Assembly (NCBI GenBank): GCA_029718625.1
Contig: CM056376.1
Span: forward strand, 109,155,098 to 109,219,097
DNA length: 64,000 nucleotides
Direction of reading: 5' to 3'
Source: Synaphobranchus kaupii
Lineage: Eukaryota; Chordata; Actinopteri; Anguilliformes; Synaphobranchidae
The position numbers and the translations under genes were made by a program. How positions within the stretch are numbered: the first letter of the stretch is position 1; every line of letters begins with the position of its first letter. Shown here piece by piece: positions 24,428 to 35,373 of the stretch. The notes beneath the pieces were generated by a model. That model made no database searches. It was not told the DNA's origin and worked only from the letters and a program-made list of their open reading frames with translations.

Positions 24428-24676
24428 TTAGCCCAGGGAAGAAAGTGGCTCCCGACTATGAAGGGGAACCGGAACCTCGGGAGGCCGTTCGGGTGCAGGA
24501 GGAGTCGGACCCGGGGAGATCCGAGGCAGAGGTGGATGAAGGGTTAGCAGTGCGACCTGCTCCGTTAGGCCCCTCAGAACCTCCGAAACGTCATCCAGAC
24601 GGTGGCCCAGTTGGTCGCTGATTGCAGTTTGGCAGGTGAAAGCGTGGCGAAACTGCTCAAGGTCGGCTGGGTCCAT
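24428..24676 (-). pseudogene. Ty3/gypsy retrotransposon gag, 5' fragment
   Basis: Reading leftward from 24676 the sequence gives MDPADLEQFRHAFTCQ, then a coiled-coil-like heptad stretch (LGHRLDDVSEVLRGLTEQVA) and a proline-rich segment. This is the usual start of fish Ty3/gypsy Gag proteins. The frame ends at 24428 after about 82 codons, and the rest of gag and all of pol are missing. Gag would form the particle of the retrotransposon. It begins 20 bases after the LTR end, as expected. Confidence 0.75.
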
Positions 24677-24695
24677 GTTGTTGGCCAGTTCGTTC

Positions 24696-26293
24696 TGTCA
24701 CGATCCAACTCACTGACTGAACCCAAACGCACGACCAAGAGACAGAGAAACAGGAATGGGTATTTATTTAGAAAGCTTGGGGCAGTCCCAAGCTGTACAT
24801 AGGCAAAAACACAACAAAACAAGGAATGAGGAAGTCTTTAGACTCAGCTACGTGCTCCAAGCCGGAGCTGGACTTGTTCGACCACTCAAGTTCCAAACCG
24901 GAACTGGACTGGAACTGGACCGGGAGGTCCAACGGGAACTGGTAAGGCGGACACAGCAGACTGTTCCAAGCCGGAACTGGACTTGGGTTCCGAACCGGAA
25001 CTGGACTGGAACTGGACCGGGAGGTCCAACGGGAACTGGTACAGCGGAAACAGCAGACTGTTCCAAGCCGGAACTGGACTTGGGTTCCGAACCGGAACTG
25101 GACTGGAACTGGACCGGGAGGTCCAACGGGAACTGGAACAGAGGAAACAGCAGACTGTTCCAAGCCGGAACTGGACTTGGGTTCCGAACCGGAACTGGAC
25201 TGGAACTGGACCGGGAGGTCCAACGGGAACTGGAACAGTGGAAACAGCAGACTGTTCCAAGCCGGAACTGGACTTGGGTTCCGAACCGGAACTGGACTGG
25301 AACTGGACCGGGAGGTCCAACGGGAACTGGTACAGTGGAAACAGCAGGCTGTTCCAAGCCGGAACTGGACTTGGGTTCCGAACCGGAACTGGACTGGAAC
25401 TGGACCGGGAGGTCCAACAGGAACTGGTACAGCGGGAACAACAGGCTGTTCCAAGCCGAAACTGGACTTGGGTTCCGAACCGGAACCGGACTGGAAATGG
25501 ACCGGGAGGTCCAACAGGAACTGGGTTGAGGGACAGGCACGAACCGAACTGGCACAGGTACTGTAAGGCAGAGGTAGGTATTAGGCAGGACACGCACAGG
25601 GTAAGGCAGTGAAGTGGAGCTCTGGTTAGCCCGGTCTGGGTAGCTGGACCACAGCGGAGCCTGGGACCGTAACCGCAGCAAGGTGGGCGCCACGGCCGGA
25701 CAGGAACCACTGAAGGGTGGAGAGACAGCACACCCAGCTGCGGGTGCAACGTTAGATGAGAGCTGAGGTACTGCAACAAACACACAGAGAGTGGAAAAGC
25801 TGCAGGCTGGACGGAGCTGAGGTGGATAATATAATAAGCAAACTTAAAATAGGCAGACAGGACTGAAGCAGTTAGGACAGGAAAATCTACAAACTGTGAG
25901 TACCGGTTACAGAGTAGAAACAGGAATCTAAAGTTTAAACGAGCATAAACGGACAGGACTAAAGACAGGAGACCAAGACCAAACGAAGTACGTTAACGAA
26001 CTGGCGCTGAATAGCAGCCAGTCGGGGGTTAAAGTAGGGGAGTGAAATTGAAACCAATAACGAAAGCGTGAGGAATGTGACCGCGGGTGATTGAATAATT
26101 AAACAGGTGAGGAATGCATGCCACAAGAGGGAAAGGGGATAGGTGAAACCAAAGTGGGTAAAAGGAGTGAAACAAACAGAGGGAACACGCCCAGTCTGCA
26201 GCAAAAGGGAAAACATGGACAAGGGAATAAAACATGACACGGAGGGAAGGGGTAAAACATGGAAAACGGACGGGAAGGGAACGGAACGTTACA
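24696..26293 (-). mobile_element. Ty3/gypsy LTR with internal 97-bp tandem repeats
   Basis: On the minus strand the segment starts TGTAACGTTCCG (26293) and ends GGATCGTGACA (24696), the TG...CA form of an LTR. It is followed by GAACGAACTGGCC, the usual spacer/primer-binding region of fish gypsy elements, and then gag. A minus-strand AATAAA lies at 24763-24768, about 70 bases before the LTR end, which suits an R-region poly(A) signal. The 1.6-kb length is large because of a 97-bp tandem array. The second LTR and most of the internal part are absent, so this is a truncated copy. Confidence 0.75.
24858..25525. repeat. 97-bp tandem repeat, about 6.5 copies, inside the LTR
   Basis: Units start CCAAGCCGGAACTGGACTTG at 24966, 25063, 25160, 25257, 25354 and 25451, a strict 97-base step; a shorter divergent copy precedes them. 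Each unit contains several GGAACTGGAC half-repeats. The unit has no stop codon in any frame on either strand. Because 97 is not a multiple of 3, every frame cycles through all three registers, which creates overlapping ORFs of 130-310 codons. These are by-products of the repeat, not evidence of a protein. Confidence 0.95.
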
Positions 26294-27460
26294 AGCAGCA
26301 TGTCACTCAGAGTAGCCCTGTACATAATGCTAGCAGCATGTCTCTCAGAGTAGCCCTGCACTTAATGTTAGCAGTATCTCTCTCAGAGTAGCCCTGTACT
26401 TAATGCTAGCAGCAAGTCTCAGAGTAGCCCTGGACTTAATGCTAACAGCATGTCTCTCAGAGTAGCCCTGTACGTATTGCTAGCAGTATGTCTCTCAGAG
26501 TAGCCCTGCATTTAATGCTAGCAGCAAGTCTCAGAGTAGCCCTGTACTTAATGCTAGCAGCAAGTTTCTCAGAGTAGCCCTGTACGTATTGCTAGCAGTA
26601 TGTCTCTCAGAGTAGCCCTGTACTTAATGCTAGCAGCAAGTCTTTCAGAGTAGCCCTGTACGTAATGCTAGCAGTATGTCTCTCAGAGTAGCCCTGTATG
26701 TAATGCTAGCAGCAAGTCTCAGAGTAGCCTTGTATGCAATGCTAGCAGCATGTCTCTCAGAGTAGCCTTGTATGTAATGCTAGCAGCAAGTCTTTCAGAG
26801 TAGCCTTGTCTGTAATGCTAGCAGCAAGTATCTCAGAGTAGCCCTGGACTTAATGCTAGCAGCAAGTCTCAGAGTAGCCTTGTATGTAATGCCAACAGCA
26901 TGTCTCTCAGAGTAGCCCTGTACGTAATGCTAGCAGTATGTCTCTCAGAGTAGCCCTGTATGTAATGCTAGCAGCAAGTCTCAGAGTAGCCTTGTATGTA
27001 ATGCTAGCAGCATGTCTCTCAGAGTAGCCTTGTATGTAATGCTAGCAGCAAGTCTTTCAGAGTAGCCTTGTCTGTAATGCTAGCAGCAAGTATCTCAGAG
27101 TACCGTAGCCCTGTACTTAATGCTAGCAGCAAGTCTCAGAGTAGCCTTGTATGTAATGCAACAGCATGTCTCTCAGAGTAGCCTTGTATGTAATGCTAGC
27201 AGCAAGTATCTCAGAGTACCGTAGCCCTGGACTTAATGCTAGCAGCAAGTCTCAGAGTAGCCTTGTATGTAATGCTAGCAGCAAGTATCTCAGAGTAGCC
27301 TTGTATATAATGCTAGCAGCATGTCTCTCAGAGTAGCCTTGTATGTAATGCTAGCAGCAAGTCTCTCAGAGTAGCCTTGTATGTAATGCTAGTAGCAAGT
27401 CTCTCAGAGTAGCCTTGTGCTTAATGCTAGCAGCAATCTCTCAAAGTAGCATTGTATGTA
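26294..27460. repeat. 37-bp minisatellite, about 30 copies
   Basis: The unit is near TCTCTCAGAGTAGCCCTGTA then CTTAATGCTAGCAGCAAG, with length variants (CTC loss, ACCGTAG gain). The array begins exactly at the LTR boundary (26293/26294) and ends near 27460. Copies alternate between CCCTGTAC and CCTTGTATG types, suggesting block-wise amplification. Confidence 0.95.
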
Positions 27461-27544
27461 TTAGCTATGCCCTCAATCACAAGGCCCACCCCTGGGGGGC
27501 AGTCTATGCACTGGAATGGTGCCTGAGCAGGATAGGGCACCCAG

Positions 27545-29100
27545 GAACCCTGTTTTAATAGTCAGGATAACATCTGAGAAGTATGAACTAACCTTTTTTT
27601 ATTATTCAAGATAATATGTGACGCGGTATGTCAAAAGCAGGCGGAATTGGGCAGAGCTACGAACAGAGGAAAAGCTGCAAAATGCCTTGGGGGTGAATTT
27701 TAGCGTTTTTGAGATTTTTGAACATTTATGATGCTACAAATATTAAAAATGTTCTGTAAAAGTTTCAAACTGAAATTTCATCGACAAAGTATTTTTTAAG
27801 CACTTTTAGAGAGGCATGTCATTTCACAAAATGATGCCTTGTTCGAGATTTTGCTTGGAAATGACGCCAAATTTAGCGTAACTTCTAGCTCACTTGCTAA
27901 CGTAAAATCGCATGATGATATTTTACCAACATATTGGTTATTCAAACGGTATCTTTCTTGATGAAATAAACTATTAATTGATTATTAAAACAACAATAAT
28001 CGTGAGCTTGTTTATGGATTACAACAGCCGCCCGATAATGGGTGCCCTTTCTTTGGCAGTCTCGTCTCATCTTAAAGACGTTAAAACGAAAAAAAAACAC
28101 GTTATTGGCTTAAAAGTTAACATCGTTTTTGTAAAGAAATAAATCCAATGCGATTGAGCCTATCTCTTTTAAGCCAATAAACGATAGTTGTCTCCCCTTT
28201 TTTGACATTACTGTCTCATCTAAAAGACGTTAAAACAAAAAACTACCGGTCACGTCTACATGTTTAATATTGGCTTAAAACTTAGTTTATCGTTTTGTGA
28301 AGAAATAAACCCAATATCGACATCTTTCGGACTGTCAGGTAAACTATCCAGTTAGCCAGCTATTTTGCCAACATATTGGTTATTCAAACGGTATCTTTCT
28401 TGATGAAATAAACTATTAATTGATTATTAAAACAACAATAATCGTGAGCTTGTTTATGCACTACAAGAGCCGCCCGATAAAGGGCGCCCCTTTTTTGACA
28501 GTACTTTCTAATCTAAAAGACGTTAAAACAAAAAAACTACCGGTCACATCTACATGGTTATTGGCTTAAAAGTTAGCTTATCGTTTTGTGAACCTAATAA
28601 ATATAGCCTAATATGTTCAATGGTATGTGTCAGAATAATATCAGTATCGTATGTTGATCAGAAAAATGTCTGGTTTCCGCCCGATAACAGGGTTCGGTAC
28701 GCTAACATTGTTAACCAACTTGTTTTGTTTAAACTCAAACTTTAAAGGGCTATTTCTCAGTTTCGATGTTTCAGACGGTCCAATTTAAAATCTTAATAAC
28801 TTCGCTTTGGAATATCCGATTTGAAAAAAGAAAGCAGAGTTGTAAAGTGCAAGGTCTATGTTTTACTAATATACCAATAACTCAAAATTGACCTCTTGCC
28901 CAATTCCGCCTGGTTTTGACATACCGCATCACATATCTGAGTCTGAAGGAAGCTTTTTTAAATAATCAGGTTAATATCTGACAAGCCAATATGAACCTTG
29001 TTTTAATAATCAAAGAAGTGTGAATTAACCTTTTTTTATTGATCAGGAAAATATCTAAGATATGTGAATTAACCCTTTTTTATTAAAGTGGACAAAATCT
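27545..29100. repeat. ~45-bp degenerate repeat interrupted by a transposon
   Basis: Units of the type AACCTTTTTTTATT...TCAGGATAATATCTGAG occur at 27545-27617 and again at 28933-29095. The interval between them is the TIR element at 27618-28932, so the repeat array is older than the insertion. Confidence 0.75.
27618..28932. mobile_element. Unclassified non-autonomous TIR transposon with 4-bp ATAT duplication
   Basis: The left end GTGACGCGGTATGTCAAAA and the inverted right end GTGATGCGGTATGTCAAAA match at 18 of 19 positions. Identity continues through CAGGCGGAATTGGGCA for about 36 bases. ATAT flanks both sides (27614-27617, 28933-28936). Removing the element and one ATAT restores a site the same length as neighbouring tandem units (TCAGGATAACATCTGAG, TCAGGTTAATATCTGAC), so the duplication is 4 bp. 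The 1315-bp interior has no coding sequence. It has a ~95-bp block (from 27925 and 28367) repeated 442 bases apart, and three copies of an AAAGACGTTAAAAC motif block (28074, 28225, 28517). A 4-bp non-TTAA duplication would fit Sola, Chapaev or Ginger groups; I cannot choose. Confidence 0.88.
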
Positions 29101-29835
29101 CAGTCCTGACTAGGATGAATGAAGACAGCGCGGCTTCTTAACCAACAGTGGTTAAATATCACAATGCTTAATCCTTGTGATCTAGCACACTCAGCTGTTA
29201 TATTTTCTAAACTGGTGTGTTTTCATTCGAGATAATTGAATAAGCAGTGGAAGTGGGTGGGGTGGTACAACGAGGGGGTGTTAAAGCTGGGACAGTTTTG
29301 ATATGAAATGAAAGAAAAGAAACTTGTGTTTTGAGAAGCCCAGTCTGGAGCAGGCTCATCCAGTATTGGATATCAAAGTGCTTCTCTCCTAGGTCCCAGG
29401 CAGCCCATTTTGTCTTTTGTGTGACCGGACTCAAACACAGGTTCTTATCAGTGGTCCAGCACAGTCAGCCACATGGCAAGGCTCCAGCACATTTTATTAA
29501 TTTTTTATTGGAAATACTCACTCTCGTGGGCCAGTGGTTATATCGTTGAGGGTTGATCTCCTGGGACGGTGCTGCGTCTTCACTGTTCCAGTGGCCCAGG
29601 ATTCTACGCTGTCTCCGCCTGTGTGGAATTCCCTTACAGAATCAGAGTATACTGCAATATATTGTACATATGTGGGGGAAATATATGAATGCAATATCAT
29701 ATTTGATCAAGTATATTTTACCCTATTAAAAAAAACATATTTGAATACCTGAAAGGAGTAATACTGTCTATTTAAATTTCTTCAAATACATTCTATTTCA
29801 ATTTTATATGTGTCTCTTAATTTCCCCCTTTGCAC

Positions 29836-29836
<1 letters not shown>

Positions 29837-29899
<63 letters not shown>
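29837..29899. repeat. (GT)n microsatellite
   Basis: About 31 uninterrupted GT units. Confidence 0.97.
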
Positions 29900-29903
<4 letters not shown>

Positions 29904-30022
29904 AAGCGTAAATGTGCTAAAATATGTGGTCTCTAACCCTTCTGTGAAATGGCAGTGCTGGACAATGCTCAGTACAGCTTGTGCTTTTGTTGCTCTGTTT
30001 GTTCTTTTTTGTTCTGTCCCAG

Positions 30023-30044
30023 CCCCCCCCCCCCCCCCCCCCCC
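30023..30044. repeat. Poly-C tract
   Basis: A run of 22 C, short of a second GT array by about 140 bases. Confidence 0.95.
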
Positions 30045-30183
30045 TTTATAGATACAGTACCCCTCCTCTCTCACAGTGCTGCAATAAATATAACACCTTA
30101 TCGCATGTTCACCACAACTCCCATTTGGACAATGACTTGTGTGTCTCATGTCAGGTGGACTACATAAAGGCACTGTGACAGCA

Positions 30184-30184
30184 T

Positions 30185-30227
<43 letters not shown>

Positions 30228-30242
30228 AATGTGTGTGTGAGA

Positions 30243-30285
<43 letters not shown>

Positions 30286-30286
30286 T
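30184..30286. repeat. (TG)n array
   Basis: TG runs with two GAGAATG interruptions. Confidence 0.97.
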
Positions 30287-31181
30287 ACACATGCACGCAT
30301 GTTTGAGATTGCCTAGCATCCTCTCCAAGGTATTGCTCTGCCTTGCACCTTGTTCCCCAGTGACCCTTCACAGAACAAATCAGTCTCTGACAGTGGGTGG
30401 AGGGATGAATGTATTGTTGAAAGACAGGATGAAGAGCTGATGTGTGCAGACATTCACACGTTGATGGCTGATTCCTGGTCAGTGCATGTGCTCTCACACT
30501 CTAGAATGGAAAGGTATGTTGCATTTTGTATTATGATGAGGAAGCGGGCTTCTGGGGTTGGACTACCACGAATGACAGGCATAATGAAGGCATAATTTTC
30601 CATGGGCATCTGCTTTCCTTTGTCATTGGAGGTAAAGAAATGAGATGAAAAATATAGTTAAACATAAATATAATTTGTAATTTTTTTTTTGCTGTGGTTC
30701 ATAAAAAAATTGTCTATGGATAAAGATGTGCTTTTGAAGTCCATTTCCATTACATGGTGTCCTTTACATGCTCAAAAGCAGGCTCCTTTGGGTAGCTGCC
30801 GGGCACAGAAGATTCTCCGTGACCCCATTGGCCCAGAATCTGAGCATGCTCAGTTTCAGCAGGCTGGCGAATAACATAAGTGGAAGGGCATTTATTCATG
30901 CATCCATCACCGAAGTCATAACCTCGCCTGGCTCGCCTCAGTACGGCAATCTCAACGACAACTAAGCAAGGTTACGCAAGAATGTGACCCTTCGGAGCGG
31001 TCCGTGACAGAAGCGGTGGCGGTGGGGAGGAAGGTTTAAAGACTGTCTAATACCGAGCATGCTGCAGTTCCTACCCTGAAGCTACATCCTGATAACGCAG
31101 ACTGCAGCAGTGCTGAGATAAACCTGATGTAGTAAATTCTACATCACTGTGGACATAAAAAGCCACTAGCTCCCCTCTGCC

Positions 31182-31223
<42 letters not shown>
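31182..31223. repeat. (AG)n microsatellite
   Basis: About 21 AG units followed by a G-run. Confidence 0.97.
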
Positions 31224-31227
<4 letters not shown>

Positions 31228-31798
31228 ATGGGGGGGGGTTAGGAGGAGAAAGAGAATTGAAGGAAAGGATCGAAATATGGAAGCCAAAACTTCTCAGTCC
31301 AAGTTAGGCTATGTAATTATTTCATTGATTATCCTTAGAAGTCATTATTAGCTGGCTGAAATGTGTTTCTGAACTGATTATTTTCCCAATTAGCGAGTTT
31401 TTTTTTTTTTTTTGTAAAACTACAAAAAATGATTGCTAACAGCAATCATCTGAAGAAATGTTGTCTGATGAACTGTAAGAAAAAAGCAACATTTCACTGA
31501 TTCACTTGCTTTCATTCGAAGCATAATTTCAAAAATATATTTAAAATTTTTTTCAGCAGCCCATGGGGGATTTGGTCAAGGCAATAGTTCTTGCTCGTAT
31601 TTAAATAGATTTTAGTTTGAATCGATACTTGGCGAGATTGTAATCATTCTTCTGATGGTTTCTGGAATGAACAAAGAAAAAAAAAATGTTTGATAAGATA
31701 ACTTCTGTGGTAACTGTGATTTAATTAACCAATATATTTCTGACAGAATACCTTTTCCCTGAGACGATGTGATTACTGCAATATTAGTCACTTGAAAA

Positions 31799-31801
<3 letters not shown>

Positions 31802-31855
<54 letters not shown>
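31802..31855. repeat. (CA)n microsatellite
   Basis: About 27 uninterrupted CA units. A CA run also precedes the duplicated copy at 36770, so the repeat is part of the duplicated segment. Confidence 0.97.
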
Positions 31856-31857
<2 letters not shown>

Positions 31858-32060
31858 TAATACTCATAGGCCCAAAATACTCTTTATAGACTTGATTTTA
31901 CATTCATTTTAAATAAGTTCTTTCATGTGTTTTTTTTCTTTTCTGTGAGCGCTTATAAATGTACAAAATGTTAAAATAATTTGTTTAGAGTTATTCTGGT
32001 TCTAATATTGACGGCATGACACACATGACGTTGCTCTTTGAAAAACGTGTACAGACAGCA
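31856..32060. repeat. Local duplication, copy A
   Basis: Shares with copy B (36770-39042) the phrases CTCATAGGCCCAAAATA, ACTTGATTTTACATTCAT, GCTTATAAATGT...CAATGTTAAA-like sequence, GATATTGACG-like sequence and GTGTACAGACAG, in the same order and orientation. Copy B is split by later insertions. The match is diverged, so the duplication is not recent. Confidence 0.75.
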
Positions 32061-32145
32061 TAGGCACAACATGGGTTTTCCAGATTTAATATAAACATCT
32101 AATTTCTCACGAATCACCCATGAATCACCGGATGCCCCTAGTACC

Positions 32146-32160
32146 CCAGCAGGGGGCGCC
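32146..32160 (+). promoter_or_regulatory. CTCF-like motif
   Basis: CCAGCAGGGGGCGCC fits every position of the vertebrate CTCF core (CCASYAGRKGGCRSY). Occupancy is not shown. A second, weaker motif in the same orientation lies 290 bases downstream. Confidence 0.5.
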
Positions 32161-32435
32161 TGTCCGGTACTGTCATTAAAGAGGTGGATCAGAGTGTTTT
32201 TTTGCCTCCCAGAATGGAGAATCAGAGGACACACTGCCAGCAGTTACAGGACGTTTGTGTCTGCCATATTGCCCTGATGATCAGTGAAACAGCAACTGAA
32301 CTTAGAGATAACGTGACACTGTGTGACTTTCTGTTTAGTTTAAATGTTTAAAATGTCAATGTCCAGCCTCCATAAATACATTGAAATAGCCCTACAAAAC
32401 AAATAGGTCACAGGGCTAAATAACCAGGTGCACAG

Positions 32436-32450
32436 CCACCAGGGGGCGTG
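32436..32450 (+). promoter_or_regulatory. Second CTCF-like motif
   Basis: CCACCAGGGGGCGTG matches 13 of 15 positions of the CTCF core, in the same orientation as the motif at 32146. Confidence 0.38.
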
Positions 32451-32804
32451 GTCACCGTCTCCGGCAGACTCATGTCAGTTAATGAACTCTTCTGCATTGA
32501 CCAATGACCCTCTGGGGCTTGTATTGTGAATGAAGAATGAGCATTAGCATGAGCAGTGAAGTTCAAAATAACAAACTTGCCTGTTTTTCAGGATATCCAA
32601 TATTTTCAAAACAATTACCTCAAGTCAGTGAAGGTGGGTGTAAGATTTTGGCTCCAGTTCAAAGCGCAAACAATGAAATGCAAGTGACTTCCACAAACCA
32701 CTATCAGAATCTGCCGAGTGTCTAAGCTGGTCAAGCCTATAGTATCTAGTCTACAATCATAGACTGCTACATACATTATTATCTAACATACATATTACGA
32801 TATA

Positions 32805-33978
32805 CAGAAAAGAAAAGAAAAAGTATGTGAATCCTTTAGAATTTTCTGTATATTTGCATAAATTCGATCTAAAATGCGATCACATCTTCATCTAAGTCCT
32901 AAAACTTGATAAAGTGAACCCAACTCAACAAAAAACACAAAAAACTTTATTCTTTTATAATTTATTTATTGAGCAAAATTATCCAACATTAAATGCTTTG
33001 TTGGAAAAAGTATGTGAACCCTTGGATCATACGTATTTTAAAGTACCATATTTAATATTTGGTCGCATATCCTTTGCATGCTGTTACTTCCTGAAGTCTG
33101 TGACCCATCAATATCAAAAGGCTCTCAATATCTTGTTTTCAGGTACTGTTACAAGCGATACTATAACCACTCTGCATTTGAATGGATCTTTATGGGAATT
33201 GGGGGGTGAGACTAGATTCAGCTGTAAATTACACTCGTACATTATGGAACACATGACTGGCTAAATGGCTGTAAGTCATCCAGGGTCTGAGGTATCAAAC
33301 GAGCCCCAAACCATCACTCTGTGGCCAGATATGGAGTAGATGTTTATGGATCACTGCAAGGGTTATTTCTCCTGACTCATTTTCCTATAGAACTCTATGG
33401 GGAAAAAAGTCAGGAGAAGAAACCCTTAAAGTGATCCATCCACATCTACTCCATATCTGGCCGCAGAGTGATGGTTTGGGGCTCGTTTGATACCTCAGAC
33501 CCTGGATGACTTACAGCCATTTAGCCAGTCATGTGTTCCATAATGTACGAGTGTAATTTACAGCTGAATCTAGTCTCACCCCCCAATTCCCATAAAGATC
33601 CATTCAAATGCAGAGTGGTTATAGTATCGCTTGTAACAGTACCTGAAAATAAGATATTGAGAGCCTTTTGATATTGATGGGTCGCAGACTTCAGAAAGTA
33701 ACAGCATGCAAAGGATATGCAACCAAATATTAAATATGATACTTTAAAAATATGTATGATCCAAGGGTTCACATACTTTTTCCAACAAAGCATTTAATGT
33801 TGGATAATTTTGCTCAATAAATAAATTATAAAAGAATAAAGTTTTTTGTGTTTTTTGTTGAGTTGGGTTCACTTTATCAAGTTTTAGGACTTAGATGAAG
33901 ATGTGATCGCATTTTAGATCGAATTTATGCAAATATACAGAAAATTCTAAAGGGTTCACATACTTTTTCTTGCAACTG
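32805..33978. mobile_element. Giant palindromic (foldback) Tc1-type element
   Basis: The 1174-bp segment is an almost gapless inverted repeat centred near 33392; the centre reads ATAGAACTCTAT. Arms of about 585 bases match closely. The ends are CAGAAAAGAAAAG...AAAAAGTATGTGAA on the left and TTCACATACTTTTTCTTGCAACTG on the right as split motifs. TA at 32803-32804 and 33979-33980 fits Tc1/mariner insertion. Each arm includes a decayed transposase piece (AGAGTGATGGTTTGGGGCTC encodes the VMVWGS-type motif), so one half-element appears to have been duplicated head to head. No intact protein remains. Confidence 0.9.
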
Positions 33979-34020
33979 TACATTTGTATCTGGTGAACTT
34001 GTTGTTCGACCAAACATTAA

Positions 34021-34823
34021 GAATGGGTAAGACACCTGACCGAAAATGGTGTGAGAAAGAAAAAGCATCCAGTGAGCGGCAGTTCTGTGAACGAAAACGC
34101 ATTGTAAATGACAGAGGTCAGAGGAGAATGGACATGCTGAATCAAGCTAACAGAAAGGCTGCAAATGCTCAAATAACAGCTGTTTACAACAGTGGTGTGC
34201 AGAAGGGCATCTCTGAACGCACAACATGTTCAACCTTGAAGCAGATGGGCAACAGCAGCAGAAGACCATGCCGGATTGCACTCCCGCCAACTAAGAACAG
34301 GAAGATGAGGTGACAGTGGGCACGTGAAAACTGGACCATTTAAGATTGGAAAAACGTTGGTAGTCTGATGAATCTTGATCCCGGCTGCGACATGCAGATG
34401 GTAGGGTCAGAATGTGACATAAAGAGCGTGAACCATGGATCCATCCTGCCTTGTGTCAATGGTGGAGGCTGCTGCTGGTGGTGTAATGGTGTGGTGAATG
34501 TTTTATTGGCACACATTAGGGCCTTAATACCAATTGAACATCATTTGAATGCCACAGCACACCTAAGCATTGTTGCTGGCCATGTGCATCCCTTTATGGC
34601 CACAGTCTACCCTTTTTCAAATGGACACTTCAGGCAGAATAATACACCATGTCACAAAGCACGCATCATCTCAAGCTGGTTCCACTAATATGACAGTGAC
34701 TGCAGTTTACTCCAATGGCCTGCACAGTCCCCACTTTTGGGATAATGTGTAATGGGAAAAATCTGCTGTGTGATGCCCTCGAGTCAGTGTGGACCAAAAT
34801 CCCTACAGAATATTTCCGTATAT
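34021..34823 (+). pseudogene. Second Tc1 transposase fragment, degenerate
   Basis: The start AAGAATGGGTAAGACACCTG resembles the initiation region of a common fish Tc1 transposase. It then jumps, by an internal deletion removing most of the helix-turn-helix part, to WCEKEKASSERQFCERKR. Downstream pieces keep the family order: GISERTTCSTLKQMGNSSRRP, then a broken catalytic region. The second catalytic position reads FRQNNTPCHKA, with Asn where the family has Asp. Stops and frame changes occur near 34312 and 34338, and the copy fades at about 34823 without its C-terminus. The coding relics stop short of any visible terminal repeat. It belongs to a different Tc1 family from the element at 22330. 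Confidence 0.85.
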
Positions 34824-35336
34824 ATACATACATATGGGTAGAAGAAGATTAAAAAGAGTTGCAAAAGCATCTAAACATTATTTTTTTTTTATCATAAGGC
34901 AGCCAGATATTCCAAATTTCTCTGTATGGCTTTGTCTGTGACAGCAGAGGCCAGAGCACAAAGGGTTCTGGGATAGCTGCCATTGACTTCAGAGACTGTG
35001 TCCCTCACTTAATAAACAGTAGCCAGTAGACCACGATTTAAAGCACAGCGACAGATTAAAGCAACGGACCCCTGAGAACCAGCTAATATATCGGGACTCT
35101 CAGTAAAGATAAGAAATATTGGGTGCTACAGCAAACTGCACACTTGAGTATCTAATTGACAAAAGTCCGTTATCACTGTCTTCCCTTGTTTTGAAAGTTG
35201 CTGCACTGCAATGATGTTAATGATGTTCTCCAGTGAACGAGGGGCTAGCGTGTCAGAGCAATATGGTCAACCTTCTGAACCAAGAATGGGTGCAACAGAT
35301 TGGTGCTAAAAGAGAGCTCACTCCCCACGTAACAAC

Positions 35337-35373
<37 letters not shown>

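Larger units (their letters stand above)
29101..32804. other. Intergenic, no gene seen
   Basis: Contains long GT arrays (29837-29899, 30184-30286), a poly-C tract (30023-30044), AG (31182-31223) and CA (31802-31855) microsatellites, two CTCF-like motifs near 32.1-32.4 kb, and copy A of a local duplication (31856-32060). No ORF has a recognisable domain; the long minus-strand frame at 29817-30497 is made of CA repeats. Confidence 0.45.

Noticed and set aside
24756..25783. Overlapping long ORFs on both strands (up to 311 codons)
   Set aside because: They are produced by the stop-free 97-bp tandem repeat in the LTR, not by coding selection that I can see.
29817..30497. 226-codon minus-strand ORF rich in His-Thr
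   Set aside because: Translation of CA/GT microsatellites.
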